Assembly: GCA_947585745.1 (NCBI GenBank)
Contig: CANPXF010000016.1
Span: 1-54,008, forward strand
Length of the DNA: 54,008 nucleotides
Reading direction: 5' to 3'
Source: an uncultured Clostridia bacterium
GTDB taxonomy: Bacteria > Bacillota > Clostridia > Oscillospirales > Acutalibacteraceae
The notes beneath the pieces were generated by a model. It had not been told where the DNA came from. It saw only the letters and a program-made list of their open reading frames with translations, and ran no database searches. Shown one piece after another: positions 7,846 to 15,954 of the stretch. Numbering within the stretch: the first letter of the stretch is position 1; each line of letters begins with the position of its first letter. A program made the position numbers and the translations under genes.

Positions 7846-8385
7846 ATGGATAAAAGTTATAAAATCAATATTGCAGGCTGTGACCGTGAGCTTCCGCTTT
7901 GCGAGGTCGATGAAAATTTGGATATTGCCGCGTTTATTATGTTCGGTGATGTCGAGGTTACGGTTGCGAGCGCAAAAGAGCTTATTAAAAAATGCCCCGA
8001 ACACGATGTAATTGTTACAGCCGAGGCGAAGGGAATTACTCTCGCTTATGAAATGGCGCGTCAGGAAAATAAAGACTTTGTTGTCGCGCGCAAGGGACTG
8101 AAGGTTTATATGCCCGAATATGTAAGCATTGAGGTTCGCTCAATAACAACCTTATCACTACAGAAGCTTTACATAGGTACCGATGATATAGATAAAATAA
8201 AAGGCAGAAGAGTACTCATTGTTGATGATGTGATTTCAACGGGAGAGAGTATGGTTGCTCTTGAAAAGCTTGTTGAAAAGGCAGGCGGTAATATTGCGGG
8301 CAAGGCGGCAGTATTAGCCGAGGGCGACGCCTCTGAACGTGACGATATTATTTTTCTCAATAAACTTCCTGTATTTCCTAAGTAA
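7846..8385 (+). CDS. Type I phosphoribosyltransferase, adenine PRT-like
   Basis: 179 residues. The PRPP-binding loop VLIVDDVISTGESM (about residues 124-137) is clear, as are the upstream TAEAKGITLAYEMA segment and ARKGLKVYMP, which resemble adenine/xanthine phosphoribosyltransferases. The enzyme would join PRPP to a purine-like base. The base cannot be named with confidence. RBS ACGGAG. Neighbouring HIT protein also acts on adenine nucleotides, which fits purine salvage. Confidence 0.82.
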   Translation: MDKSYKINIAGCDRELPLCEVDENLDIAAFIMFGDVEVTVASAKELIKKCPEHDVIVTAEAKGITLAYEMARQENKDFVVARKGLKVYMPEYVSIEVRSITTLSLQKLYIGTDDIDKIKGRRVLIVDDVISTGESMVALEKLVEKAGGNIAGKAAVLAEGDASERDDIIFLNKLPVFPK

Positions 8386-8408
8386 AGGATAGTTAGAGTA
8401 AAGGATAG
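8381..8408 (+). repeat. Tandem duplicate of a Shine-Dalgarno segment
   Basis: The 12-mer AGTAAAGGATAG occurs at 8381-8392 and again at 8397-8408, 16 bases apart, just before the comEC ATG at 8415. The second copy places AAAGGA at suitable distance from the start. The first copy includes the stop of the upstream gene. Confidence 0.6.
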
Positions 8409-8414
8409 ATTAAA

Positions 8415-10658
8415 ATGACTAAACGACTGTTTGCGTATATCGGTTTAACTATGCTGATTGCATTTACAGTCGTTTTTTATTTTGGCTTTTACGGTTCTGT
8501 TTTTGCGCTTGGCTTTTCAATTTGTCTTTTTATTTTGGCATTGGCGGTTAAAGCTTGCAGAAAAAATAAATCTGTTTTAATTTTGATAGCTGTTGTAATT
8601 TTTCTTTCAACAGCTTATTTTAATATCTATAATTCTTATTACGAAAATAAAGTTAAAAAATATGACGAAAAAACTGTCAGAGTTTCCGCAACGGTTAAGA
8701 ATACCCACACGAGCAAAGATATTTTTTATTATGAATTAAGCAGTGATGAAATCGGCACGAAAAAGGAAAATTATAAAATTTTACTTCGTTCGGCAACGGA
8801 TTTAGGGGCTGAATACGGCGACAAGCTGATTTGTAAGGCTTCACTTTCTAAAATGGAAAGCAATTATTATAAATCGAAAAAATTTGACTACAACGCTCAT
8901 TTTGAAAATTATATACCCAAATATACGGTTTATAGTACAAAAGAAAAGGGTATCGGATATTTTCCTGTGTATATAAAGGATAAACTGACCTACGCGGTAA
9001 GCGTGCTTATTCCCGGATACAGCGGAGAACTGTGCAATTCGATTGCGCTGGGCGACAGATACGGGCTTTCTCCCGAGATTTATAATGAGTTTCAGAAAAC
9101 AGGGTTAAGCTATATAATCGTAGTTTCAGGTATGCATATGAGCATAATAGCGTTTTATATTCTGTTGTTTTTCAGACCGCTGAAAAAGCGCCGCACGGCA
9201 ACTGTAATCAGCAATACCCTTGTTATTTTAACTGTATTACTTTATGTTTTTATTACAGGCTGTTCTCCCTCCGCAATCCGTTCGGGTGTAATGATTATCT
9301 TTGTGTTTTTGGGAGGTTATTTTAAATATAAAAGCGATACGTTTAACAATATGGGATTAGCGGCTTTATTTCTTACTTTCCTAAACCCGTTTGCGGTAGG
9401 AGATACAGGAATGTTGATGTCGTTTTCTTCTGTTGCGGGTATTTTAATACTTTGTCCGAAGCTTATGAATGTTTATCACAAGTTATTCTCTAAAAGAATT
9501 AAAAATCTGAATACCCTGAATAACTTATCGGCGCATAAAATGGAAAAATTACGAATTAGAGTTAAGTTAACTTTAATTAAGACGTTAAAGAGTATATATG
9601 AATTATTTGCAATATCCGCCTGCGCCGTGATTGCAATAAGCCCCATAACCCTGATGGCCTTCGGTGTGTGCAATCCGTTTGTCATAATATATTCCGCTTT
9701 TATTTCACCTTTTATAAGCTTTCTTATGTTTTTCGCTTTATTGTCGTCAATATTGTGGTATATTCCGATATTGAGCTTTCTTTCAACGGCGATGGCTCTT
9801 ATTGCGAATTTAATTGCCTCGTGGGTTGTAACCGCTGTTGATATTACGGCGCATATCCCTCATCTGTCTTTCTACGCCGAGCCTCTGTATATGCAGATTT
9901 GGTTTGCTTTTACATTAATTGCAATATCGGTCGCGCTTTTGTTTAAAAACAGACGTAAAAGTATTGCGATAGCATCATTTGTATGCGTTATTCTATTCGC
10001 GTTTAATTATACCGCTGATTTATTTTTAAATTCCGATAAAACCGAGTTAAAGGTTATGAGCGCGGGTGACGGAACAACCGTTGTTTTTAAATCTCATGAT
10101 GTTGTCGATGTGCTTTCCTGCGGAGGCGATTATTTATATTCCGATGAAATTCTCCGAAAACTGCATACTATGAGTGAAAGTATAAATCTTCTTGTTGTTC
10201 CGTCTGCAAATGAAAAGAGTGAAGTGAATTTCGCGGGTGAAATTCTAAGCGGGTTTGACGTGGAGAAGGTTCTGTTGTATTATAGAAATAACACCAACGA
10301 AAACACCTACCGCCTTGCGCGCGACTGTAGAATTTACCGCGAATTTCTTGAAGATGAAAGCTTAAACGTCAAGCTTTCAGGGGACATTTTCGATTACATA
10401 GTTAACGTGGATAATCATACGTGGCAGTATATAACAGACGGACATATGAGCGTAATGATTGCTCCGCATAACGGCAAGGTATCGGAAATTCCGAAAAAAT
10501 TTACAAGTCCCGATTATCTGATTTTAAACGAAAATATAAAGGACATAAACAAAATAAATTACGGAGAAATAATTTGGACGTCTGATAAAGGTGTTCCGAG
10601 CAAATTCAGAAACGTTTCAACTGTTTTAAACGGTGATTTTTCCGTAGAGTTTTACTAA
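8415..10658 (+). CDS. comEC: ComEC/Rec2-type DNA-uptake channel with degenerate C-terminal hydrolase domain
   Basis: 747 residues. N-terminal membrane helices (to about 65), a DUF4131/OB-like extracellular part (about 70-185), then the multi-helix Competence domain (about 195-540), containing the signature VVSGMHMSI and GCSPSAIRSGVM. In competence this protein forms the inner-membrane channel for single-stranded DNA. The last ~200 residues line up with the metallo-beta-lactamase domain of ComEC, but where HxHxDH is expected the sequence reads VPSANEKSEVNFAG, so the metal site is missing. An intact domain of that kind is encoded alone at 20343. Start chosen at ATG with AAAGGA upstream. Competence itself is inferred only. 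Confidence 0.87.
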   Translation: MTKRLFAYIGLTMLIAFTVVFYFGFYGSVFALGFSICLFILALAVKACRKNKSVLILIAVVIFLSTAYFNIYNSYYENKVKKYDEKTVRVSATVKNTHTSKDIFYYELSSDEIGTKKENYKILLRSATDLGAEYGDKLICKASLSKMESNYYKSKKFDYNAHFENYIPKYTVYSTKEKGIGYFPVYIKDKLTYAVSVLIPGYSGELCNSIALGDRYGLSPEIYNEFQKTGLSYIIVVSGMHMSIIAFYILLFFRPLKKRRTATVISNTLVILTVLLYVFITGCSPSAIRSGVMIIFVFLGGYFKYKSDTFNNMGLAALFLTFLNPFAVGDTGMLMSFSSVAGILILCPKLMNVYHKLFSKRIKNLNTLNNLSAHKMEKLRIRVKLTLIKTLKSIYELFAISACAVIAISPITLMAFGVCNPFVIIYSAFISPFISFLMFFALLSSILWYIPILSFLSTAMALIANLIASWVVTAVDITAHIPHLSFYAEPLYMQIWFAFTLIAISVALLFKNRRKSIAIASFVCVILFAFNYTADLFLNSDKTELKVMSAGDGTTVVFKSHDVVDVLSCGGDYLYSDEILRKLHTMSESINLLVVPSANEKSEVNFAGEILSGFDVEKVLLYYRNNTNENTYRLARDCRIYREFLEDESLNVKLSGDIFDYIVNVDNHTWQYITDGHMSVMIAPHNGKVSEIPKKFTSPDYLILNENIKDINKINYGEIIWTSDKGVPSKFRNVSTVLNGDFSVEFY

Positions 10659-10670
10659 GGAAGTATAAAA

Positions 10671-11729
10671 ATGCCCGAGGTATTGAGAAAAGAGCTTAAA
10701 GAAAGCATAAACAAAAAACAATTTGATAAAATTTATCTTATCTTCGGCGAAGAAAAGATGTATATAAAGGCGGATACTGATTTTCTTATCGAAAAGCTTG
10801 CGGGCAAGGACCCTCACGAGTTTAATTTTCATAAATTCAACGAAGATTACGATTTCGATAAAATTGCCGTTGCTGTTCAGGTCGTACCTTTTATGAGCGA
10901 GTACAATGTCGTGGTTATTTCAGATTTGGATGTAAACGACAACAAGGTTGTATCTAAAAGCGATTTTGACCGTCTTACCGCGATTATGGACAATGTACCC
11001 GATACAACGGTTTTGATTTTAACAATGCCCACATTAAAACAGGAACCGAAGAAACTCGGTACGGTTTTTACCAAGCTTAGAAACTACGTAAAAAAACACG
11101 GAACAGTTTGTGAGATAAACCGCGAAAGCGATATTTCTCTTTCGGCGCAGATTATAAAATGGGCTGACAGGAGGGGTCTGAAGATTGAGCGCGCTGACGC
11201 TTATAAATTACAGGAGTATGTCGGATACGATTTAAATATGATAAAAAATGAGCTTGATAAGCTCTGTAATTATGTGTCGAACGGAGAGGTTATTACTACC
11301 GAGCATATTGAAAAGCTTGTTACCAAACAGCTCGAGGCTAATATTTTTAATCTAACGGACGCAATTGTCGCGGGCGACGGCGATAAGGCCTTTGAAATTC
11401 TGGAAACTCTTTTTTATCAGAAGGCGGACACTAACGAGATTATAAATGTTATAAGTATGTCGTATATAGATTTTTACAGGGCGAGAGTGGCGTCAGAATG
11501 CGGTGTTCCGCTTTCGGCTGTTGCTAAGGATTTCGGCTACGGAAAACGTGAATTTGTACTAAAAAAAGCGGAGTATAAAATAAGAAAAATTCCAACCCCT
11601 ATGCTCCGTGAAAGCATAAATGAAATAGCGGATGTAACAAAAAAACTCAGGAGCGTATCGTCAAACGACAAAATTATGATTGAATCTCTTGTCGCAAAGC
11701 TATTGATTTTAGCTGTTAAGAAGGATTAA
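10671..11729 (+). CDS. holA: DNA polymerase III subunit delta
   Basis: 352 residues, normal length for HolA, the clamp-loader subunit that opens the beta ring. N-terminal segment FDKIYLIFGEEKMYI is the typical start of the degenerate AAA+ domain. The middle part holds EYVGYDLNMIKNELDKLCNY, and the C-terminal collar domain is present. Starts 12 bases after comEC with AAGGAAG as RBS, the same comEC-holA order seen in many Firmicutes. Confidence 0.93.
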   Translation: MPEVLRKELKESINKKQFDKIYLIFGEEKMYIKADTDFLIEKLAGKDPHEFNFHKFNEDYDFDKIAVAVQVVPFMSEYNVVVISDLDVNDNKVVSKSDFDRLTAIMDNVPDTTVLILTMPTLKQEPKKLGTVFTKLRNYVKKHGTVCEINRESDISLSAQIIKWADRRGLKIERADAYKLQEYVGYDLNMIKNELDKLCNYVSNGEVITTEHIEKLVTKQLEANIFNLTDAIVAGDGDKAFEILETLFYQKADTNEIINVISMSYIDFYRARVASECGVPLSAVAKDFGYGKREFVLKKAEYKIRKIPTPMLRESINEIADVTKKLRSVSSNDKIMIESLVAKLLILAVKKD

Positions 11730-11731
11730 CT

Positions 11732-12322
11732 ATGATAAGCGTAAAAGAAACGATAATTGTCGAAGGACGTTACGATAAAATAAAACTTTCCTCAATTGTT
11801 GACACTCCTGTAATTGATACGGGCGGATTCAGAATTTTTAAAGATAAGGAAAAGCAGAATTTAATTAAAAGAATTGCCCGTCAACGCGGGATACTGATTT
11901 TAACCGACAGCGACTCGGGCGGATTTGTAATTCGTAATTTTCTAAAAGGATTTGTACCCGAAAGCTGTATTAAGCACGCCTATATACCGCAGTTAAAGGG
12001 CAAGGAAAAACGCAAGAGCGAAGCTTCAAAGGAGGGCTTGCTCGGTGTCGAGGGAGTTGCTGACGAGGTAATTGTAAAGGCGATAAAAAACAGCGGAGCC
12101 GAGATTTTAAACGAAAGCACAGGTGTTAAACGCTCACAAATAAGAAAGACCGACTTGTACGAGCTGGGACTTACGGGGCGTGATAATTCCGCGTATCTAA
12201 GGGCAAAGCTCCTGAAAAGACTTGAGCTTCCGTCATATCTTACAACTAACGCTATGCTCTCCGCGCTAAATTGCTTATATTCTCTTGAAGAATTAAAAAA
12301 ATTAATTAACAGTATTAAATAA
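11732..12322 (+). CDS. rnmV: Ribonuclease M5
   Basis: 196 residues. TOPRIM domain: ETIIVEGRYD (about residues 6-15) carries the catalytic Glu and ILTDSDSGG (about 56-64) the metal-binding Asp residues. The C-terminal half matches the DUF4093 region of RNase M5. The enzyme matures the ends of 5S rRNA in Firmicutes, with L18 as cofactor. It starts two bases after holA. It is followed at once by a terminator hairpin. Confidence 0.9.
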   Translation: MISVKETIIVEGRYDKIKLSSIVDTPVIDTGGFRIFKDKEKQNLIKRIARQRGILILTDSDSGGFVIRNFLKGFVPESCIKHAYIPQLKGKEKRKSEASKEGLLGVEGVADEVIVKAIKNSGAEILNESTGVKRSQIRKTDLYELGLTGRDNSAYLRAKLLKRLELPSYLTTNAMLSALNCLYSLEELKKLINSIK

Positions 12323-12359
12323 AATCACCGTCTAAGCAAAAGCTATTGACGGTGATTTT
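12321..12359 (+). terminator. Hairpin ending the holA-rnmV transcript and covering the next start
   Basis: 12 bp perfect stem AAAATCACCGTC/GACGGTGATTTT (12321-12332 and 12348-12359) with a 15-base loop. It begins at the rnmV stop and ends one base before the ATG at 12360. The 3' arm holds the only Shine-Dalgarno-like bases of the next gene (GGTGAT). The U run is only four bases, so it may be a weak terminator or a translational lid. Confidence 0.6.
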
Positions 12360-12734
12360 ATGATAAGAAAAGATAATAATAAAGGTTTGTTTATATTCGG
12401 AGGGGTAGGGTACGGACTTTTAGAAATTCTCTGGCGCGGAAAAACACATTGGTCAATGCTTTTAACAGGCGGGGCGTGCTTTATGGCTCTTTTTAAACTG
12501 TTCAGAAAAGTCGCTGATTTCCCTATGCATTTTAAATGTATCACGGGCGGAGCGGTAATTACCGCGTTTGAGTTTGTTTCAGGCTGTATTTTTAATAAGC
12601 TTTTAAAGCTTAATGTATGGGATTATTCAAAATTAGCTTTGAATTTCAAGGGACAAATATGCGCTTTGTACTCGTTTCTTTGGATGTTATTGTGTATCCC
12701 CGTTTCCGCGTTATGCAAAAAGATGAGAAGTTGA
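12360..12734 (+). CDS. Small membrane protein, putative ABC transporter permease-like (CmpB type)
   Basis: 124 residues with about four hydrophobic helices and motifs WRGKTHWSMLLTGG near residue 23-36 and NVWDYS near 86-91. Proteins with this layout are usually annotated as putative ABC-transporter permease of unknown role; no transporter partner is nearby. The start sits directly at the base of the hairpin at 12321, so translation may depend on that hairpin opening. Its stop codon abuts the stop of the convergent gene. Confidence 0.72.
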   Translation: MIRKDNNKGLFIFGGVGYGLLEILWRGKTHWSMLLTGGACFMALFKLFRKVADFPMHFKCITGGAVITAFEFVSGCIFNKLLKLNVWDYSKLALNFKGQICALYSFLWMLLCIPVSALCKKMRS

Positions 12735-12752
12735 TTATTCCTTCTCATCTTT
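12719..12752. terminator. Bidirectional terminator containing both stop codons of convergent genes
   Basis: 12 bp stem AAAGATGAGAAG/CTTCTCATCTTT (12719-12730 and 12741-12752), loop of 10. The TGA at 12732-12734 and the opposite-strand stop at 12735-12737 both lie in the loop. On the - strand a run of T follows the stem (CTTTTTG); on the + side TTTGTTTTC follows. Confidence 0.78.
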
Positions 12753-14006
12753 GTTTTCTTTAGGTTCAATTGTTACGTCGACCGCTATAACTCTCTGACT
12801 GTTAACCTGCTGAACTGTAAGATTTAAGTTTTCGTAAGAGAATTTTGCTTTGCGTCTTGGAATTGTGGTAAAGTGTTCAAGGATAAATCCGCCAACGGTT
12901 ACCGCGTCGGTTTCCACGTCGTCGGGGTCTATGTCTGCAAGCTCGAATAAATCTTCCAGGGGCATATCTCCGCTGACGATATACTCCGTATCGGAAATTT
13001 TAGTGCAGTCGTTTTCGATTTCCTCGTCTTCGTCCCAGATTTCGCCCACGATTTCCTCAAGTAAATCCTCCATAGTTACGATACCGAGCGTTCCTCCGTA
13101 CTCGTCTGTTACAACAGCCATATGAAGTCGTTTGCGTTTAAAGTCGCTTAATATTTTTGATAAATTCTGATTGTTAAATACAAAATATGCGGGTTGAATA
13201 AGCTTTCCGATATTGGGCTCATTGCCGTTAGCGAGGTCCTCAAGGTAATCTCTTGTGTGGAGAATACCGATAATATGGTCAACGGTTTCCTTGTAAACAG
13301 GTATTCTCGAATAACGGCTCTCAATTATTATTCTGCGCAGTTTTTCGGGCGAGTCCATAATATCAATTGCCGTCATATCAACTCTCGGAGTTAAAATTTC
13401 CAAAACCGTCTTGTCGTCAAAATCGAGAACCGACTGTACCATTTCGCTTTCGTCTTCCTCTAAGACACCCTCGCCCTCGATATTTTCAACAATCTGTTTC
13501 AACTCGTCCTCGGTAACAGAGGGCTGTTCAGCCTTTGTTCCCGAAATTTTAAGAGCGATTTCTTTTAGCTTTATGAAAAGAAAAACTAACGGAGTAAGTA
13601 CAATTGTTATCGCTTTTAAAACTCCCGCGGTCGCGAGCGAATATCCCTCGCAATGTTCTTTTGCAAGACATTTCGGAATAATCTCTCCGAAGGTGAGGAC
13701 TAAAAGCGTTGTGGCTCCTGTCGCGATTGCCGTGCCTATATCTCCGAAAAGATTTAAGCATACAACGGTCGCAAGCGAGGAACATCCGAGATTTACTATA
13801 TTATTACAGATAAGTATTGTCGTGAGCGCCTTGTCAAAATGCTCCGTTATATATAAAACATTTTTAGCCTTTTTATTTCCGTCGTCAGCGTAGCCTTGAA
13901 TACGAATTACGTTTACAAACGAAAACGCTGTTTCCACCGAACTGAAGAAAGCAGAAAGTATAATACATAAAAATATTACTATTATCTGCCACGATTGAAC
14001 GTCCAA
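12735..14006 (-). CDS. HlyC/CorC (CNNM-CBS) family membrane protein
   Basis: 423 residues. The N-terminal CNNM domain (about 1-195) has three to four membrane helices and begins with the AFFSSVETAFS motif; GEIIPK lies near residue 107-112. A pair of CBS domains follows (about 210-330, with VTPRVDMTAID-like ILTPRVDM and VTDEYGGTLGIVTMEDLLEE). A CorC/HlyC transporter-associated domain closes the protein. Relatives are implicated in magnesium or cobalt export. RBS AGGTGAAAT upstream. Monocistronic, convergent with the gene at 12360. Confidence 0.92.
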   Translation of the reverse strand: MDVQSWQIIVIFLCIILSAFFSSVETAFSFVNVIRIQGYADDGNKKAKNVLYITEHFDKALTTILICNNIVNLGCSSLATVVCLNLFGDIGTAIATGATTLLVLTFGEIIPKCLAKEHCEGYSLATAGVLKAITIVLTPLVFLFIKLKEIALKISGTKAEQPSVTEDELKQIVENIEGEGVLEEDESEMVQSVLDFDDKTVLEILTPRVDMTAIDIMDSPEKLRRIIIESRYSRIPVYKETVDHIIGILHTRDYLEDLANGNEPNIGKLIQPAYFVFNNQNLSKILSDFKRKRLHMAVVTDEYGGTLGIVTMEDLLEEIVGEIWDEDEEIENDCTKISDTEYIVSGDMPLEDLFELADIDPDDVETDAVTVGGFILEHFTTIPRRKAKFSYENLNLTVQQVNSQRVIAVDVTIEPKENKDEKE

Positions 14007-14093
14007 AAAATTTCACCTCATATATATTATTACTCATAGAATACTATAATTCTTTTAAAAAATAATTTTTATTTAGAAAAAAGAATAATTTTC

Positions 14094-14122
14094 TTGAATT
14101 ATATTCCATAAAATGTTATAAT
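14094..14122 (+). promoter_or_regulatory. Extended -10 promoter of the tepA-uppP-ftsK cluster
   Basis: TTGAAT at 14094-14099 and TATAAT at 14117-14122, 17 bases apart, with TG at 14114-14115 giving an extended -10 (TGTTATAAT). It lies 62 bases before the ATG at 14185. Confidence 0.82.
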
Positions 14123-14184
14123 TCTCATTGGTATATACATTATATTGTACTTTCGTGGGTAAAATATCTGCGGAGGTGCGTAAA

Positions 14185-14931
14185 ATGAACGAAAATAAAT
14201 CCCAAAATGATGAAATTGTTAAAAATCCCTGCGAGGAAAATGACGGTTCTGTCGATAACGACAGCCCGATTGATGAAAAACATATTGAGCAAATTGAGGA
14301 TTCGGGTTCGATTCTCGCAATGCGGGGAGATAATGTTATTCATTGTCTGACGATTGTTGGTCAGATTGAGGGACATTATATTTTACCGCAGAATAATAAG
14401 AGTACAAAATACGAACACGTTATTCCGCTTTTGGTGTCTATTGACGAGGACCCGAGAATTGACGGGCTTTTAATGCTTATAAATACGGTCGGCGGAGATG
14501 TCGAAGCGGGACTTGCGATAGCCGAGCTTATTTCGGGAATGAGAAAGCCTACTGTTTCAATTGTACTCGGAGGAGGACATTCAATCGGTATCCCGCTTGC
14601 CGTTTCCGCGAAAAGGAGTTTTATCGCAAAAAGCGCGTCTATGACCGTGCATCCTGTAAGAAGTACGGGCCTTACTATCGGTGTTCCGCAGACGTTTGAG
14701 TACTACCAGCGTATGCAGGACAGAATTACAAATTTTGTTGTTGACAACTCAAATATCAGCAAAGAGGACTACACAAATCTCGTTATGAATACGGGAGAGC
14801 TTGTTATGGACGTCGGTACAATTCTTGACGGACAGCGCGCCGTCGAGGTGGGGCTGATTGACTCTGTCGGAAATCTTACCGAGGCTGTGGATTGTTTGTA
14901 CGAAATGATAGATAACTACAAAAAAAGCTAA
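14185..14931 (+). CDS. ClpP-fold serine protease, TepA family
   Basis: 248 residues. ClpP/crotonase-like fold of the TepA (YmfB) group. The body has NTVGGDVEAGLAIAELI (about residue 97-113), the nucleophile region GGGHSIGIPLAVSA, and MTVHPV with the likely catalytic His. The first ~50 residues are acidic and probably disordered. In Bacillus TepA has been linked to spore-protein turnover and secretion. The start at 14185 is supported by GGAGGTG 7 bases upstream; the frame stays open to 14128 but without an RBS. Followed by ftsK/spoIIIE after uppP, a common clostridial neighbourhood. Confidence 0.88.
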   Translation: MNENKSQNDEIVKNPCEENDGSVDNDSPIDEKHIEQIEDSGSILAMRGDNVIHCLTIVGQIEGHYILPQNNKSTKYEHVIPLLVSIDEDPRIDGLLMLINTVGGDVEAGLAIAELISGMRKPTVSIVLGGGHSIGIPLAVSAKRSFIAKSASMTVHPVRSTGLTIGVPQTFEYYQRMQDRITNFVVDNSNISKEDYTNLVMNTGELVMDVGTILDGQRAVEVGLIDSVGNLTEAVDCLYEMIDNYKKS

Positions 14932-14951
14932 TACTTGCCCTTGCAAGTATT
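14930..14951 (+). promoter_or_regulatory. Intergenic hairpin between the TepA-like gene and uppP
   Basis: Perfect 9 bp stem AATACTTGC/GCAAGTATT with loop CCTT, starting inside the stop codon. No U run follows on the + strand, so it is more likely a processing or 3'-end stabilising structure than a strong terminator. Confidence 0.45.
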
Positions 14952-14976
14952 ATACATAGTTAATTTGGAGGTACAT

Positions 14977-15924
14977 ATGAACTTAATATTTCAGATTATT
15001 CAGGACGTTATACTCGGAATAATTCAGGGATTAACAGAATTTCTGCCTGTATCAAGCAGCGGACATTTAAACATTGCCCAGCATCTTATGGGTATGGAGG
15101 ACGGCGGACTTTTTCTTGACGTAATGCTGCATATCGGCACGCTGGCGGCGGTTTTGATTTTTTATCATAAGCTTATTTGGAGGCTTATAAAAGCATTTTT
15201 CTCACTTGTTAAGGATATTTTTACAGGAAAATTCAAGTGGATAGAAATGGACGGCGACCGCAATCTTATAGTTATGCTTATTATCGGTCTTATCCCGCTG
15301 TTTATATTGTTTGTGCCTATTCCGGGAACTGATATGAAGATTAAGGATTTAGCCGATTTATTTGCCCAAAGCAAGTATTTTATAGTTGTCGGAATTTCTC
15401 TTCTTATGACAAGTCTTTTGCTGTTTATCGGCAATATCTGCGTAAACCGCCAAAAGGGTTCGCATTATAAAAAGGATGTTCAAAGCAATTATACCGGTAA
15501 CGGACGTACGCGCTACACCGTTGTTGACGCGGTTTTAGTCGGTATAGGACAGCTTTTTGCCGCGATTTTCCCCGGACTTTCCCGTTCGGGAACAACGCTT
15601 GCGGTAGGGGAAATGCGTAAAATTAATAAGCAGGCCGCGCTTGATTATACCTTTATTCTCGCAATTCCGTCTATTATAGCCGCGGCTGTTTTGGAAATAA
15701 AAGATGTAAACACCTCGGCTTTGAATACGGATATGATAATTGCGGTTATTTGCGGAGTTATTGCGTCCGCCGTTGTCGGTTATTTTGCGATAGTTCTGTT
15801 TAAGTGGTTGCTTAAAACAGATAAAATGATAGTATTTGTAATTTATACTGCGGTAGCGGGACTGATTGTGACTGCCGTAAGCATTTATGAAATTGTAACA
15901 GGAAGCTTTGTAAGTATAATTTAA
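14977..15924 (+). CDS. uppP: Undecaprenyl-diphosphate phosphatase UppP (BacA)
   Basis: 315 residues, integral membrane enzyme that recycles undecaprenyl diphosphate for cell-wall synthesis and gives bacitracin tolerance. Signatures: GIIQGLTEFLPVSSSGHL (about residues 13-30) and FPGLSRSGTT (about 206-215), the two phosphatase loops. About eight helices. Start at 14977 chosen for GGAGGT 6 bases upstream; the open frame extends 14 codons further without an RBS. A mildly long cytoplasmic loop near residue 150-175 is present. Confidence 0.95.
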   Translation: MNLIFQIIQDVILGIIQGLTEFLPVSSSGHLNIAQHLMGMEDGGLFLDVMLHIGTLAAVLIFYHKLIWRLIKAFFSLVKDIFTGKFKWIEMDGDRNLIVMLIIGLIPLFILFVPIPGTDMKIKDLADLFAQSKYFIVVGISLLMTSLLLFIGNICVNRQKGSHYKKDVQSNYTGNGRTRYTVVDAVLVGIGQLFAAIFPGLSRSGTTLAVGEMRKINKQAALDYTFILAIPSIIAAAVLEIKDVNTSALNTDMIIAVICGVIASAVVGYFAIVLFKWLLKTDKMIVFVIYTAVAGLIVTAVSIYEIVTGSFVSII

Positions 15925-15954
15925 CGGTTGTTTAATGGAACGGATGTGAAAAAT

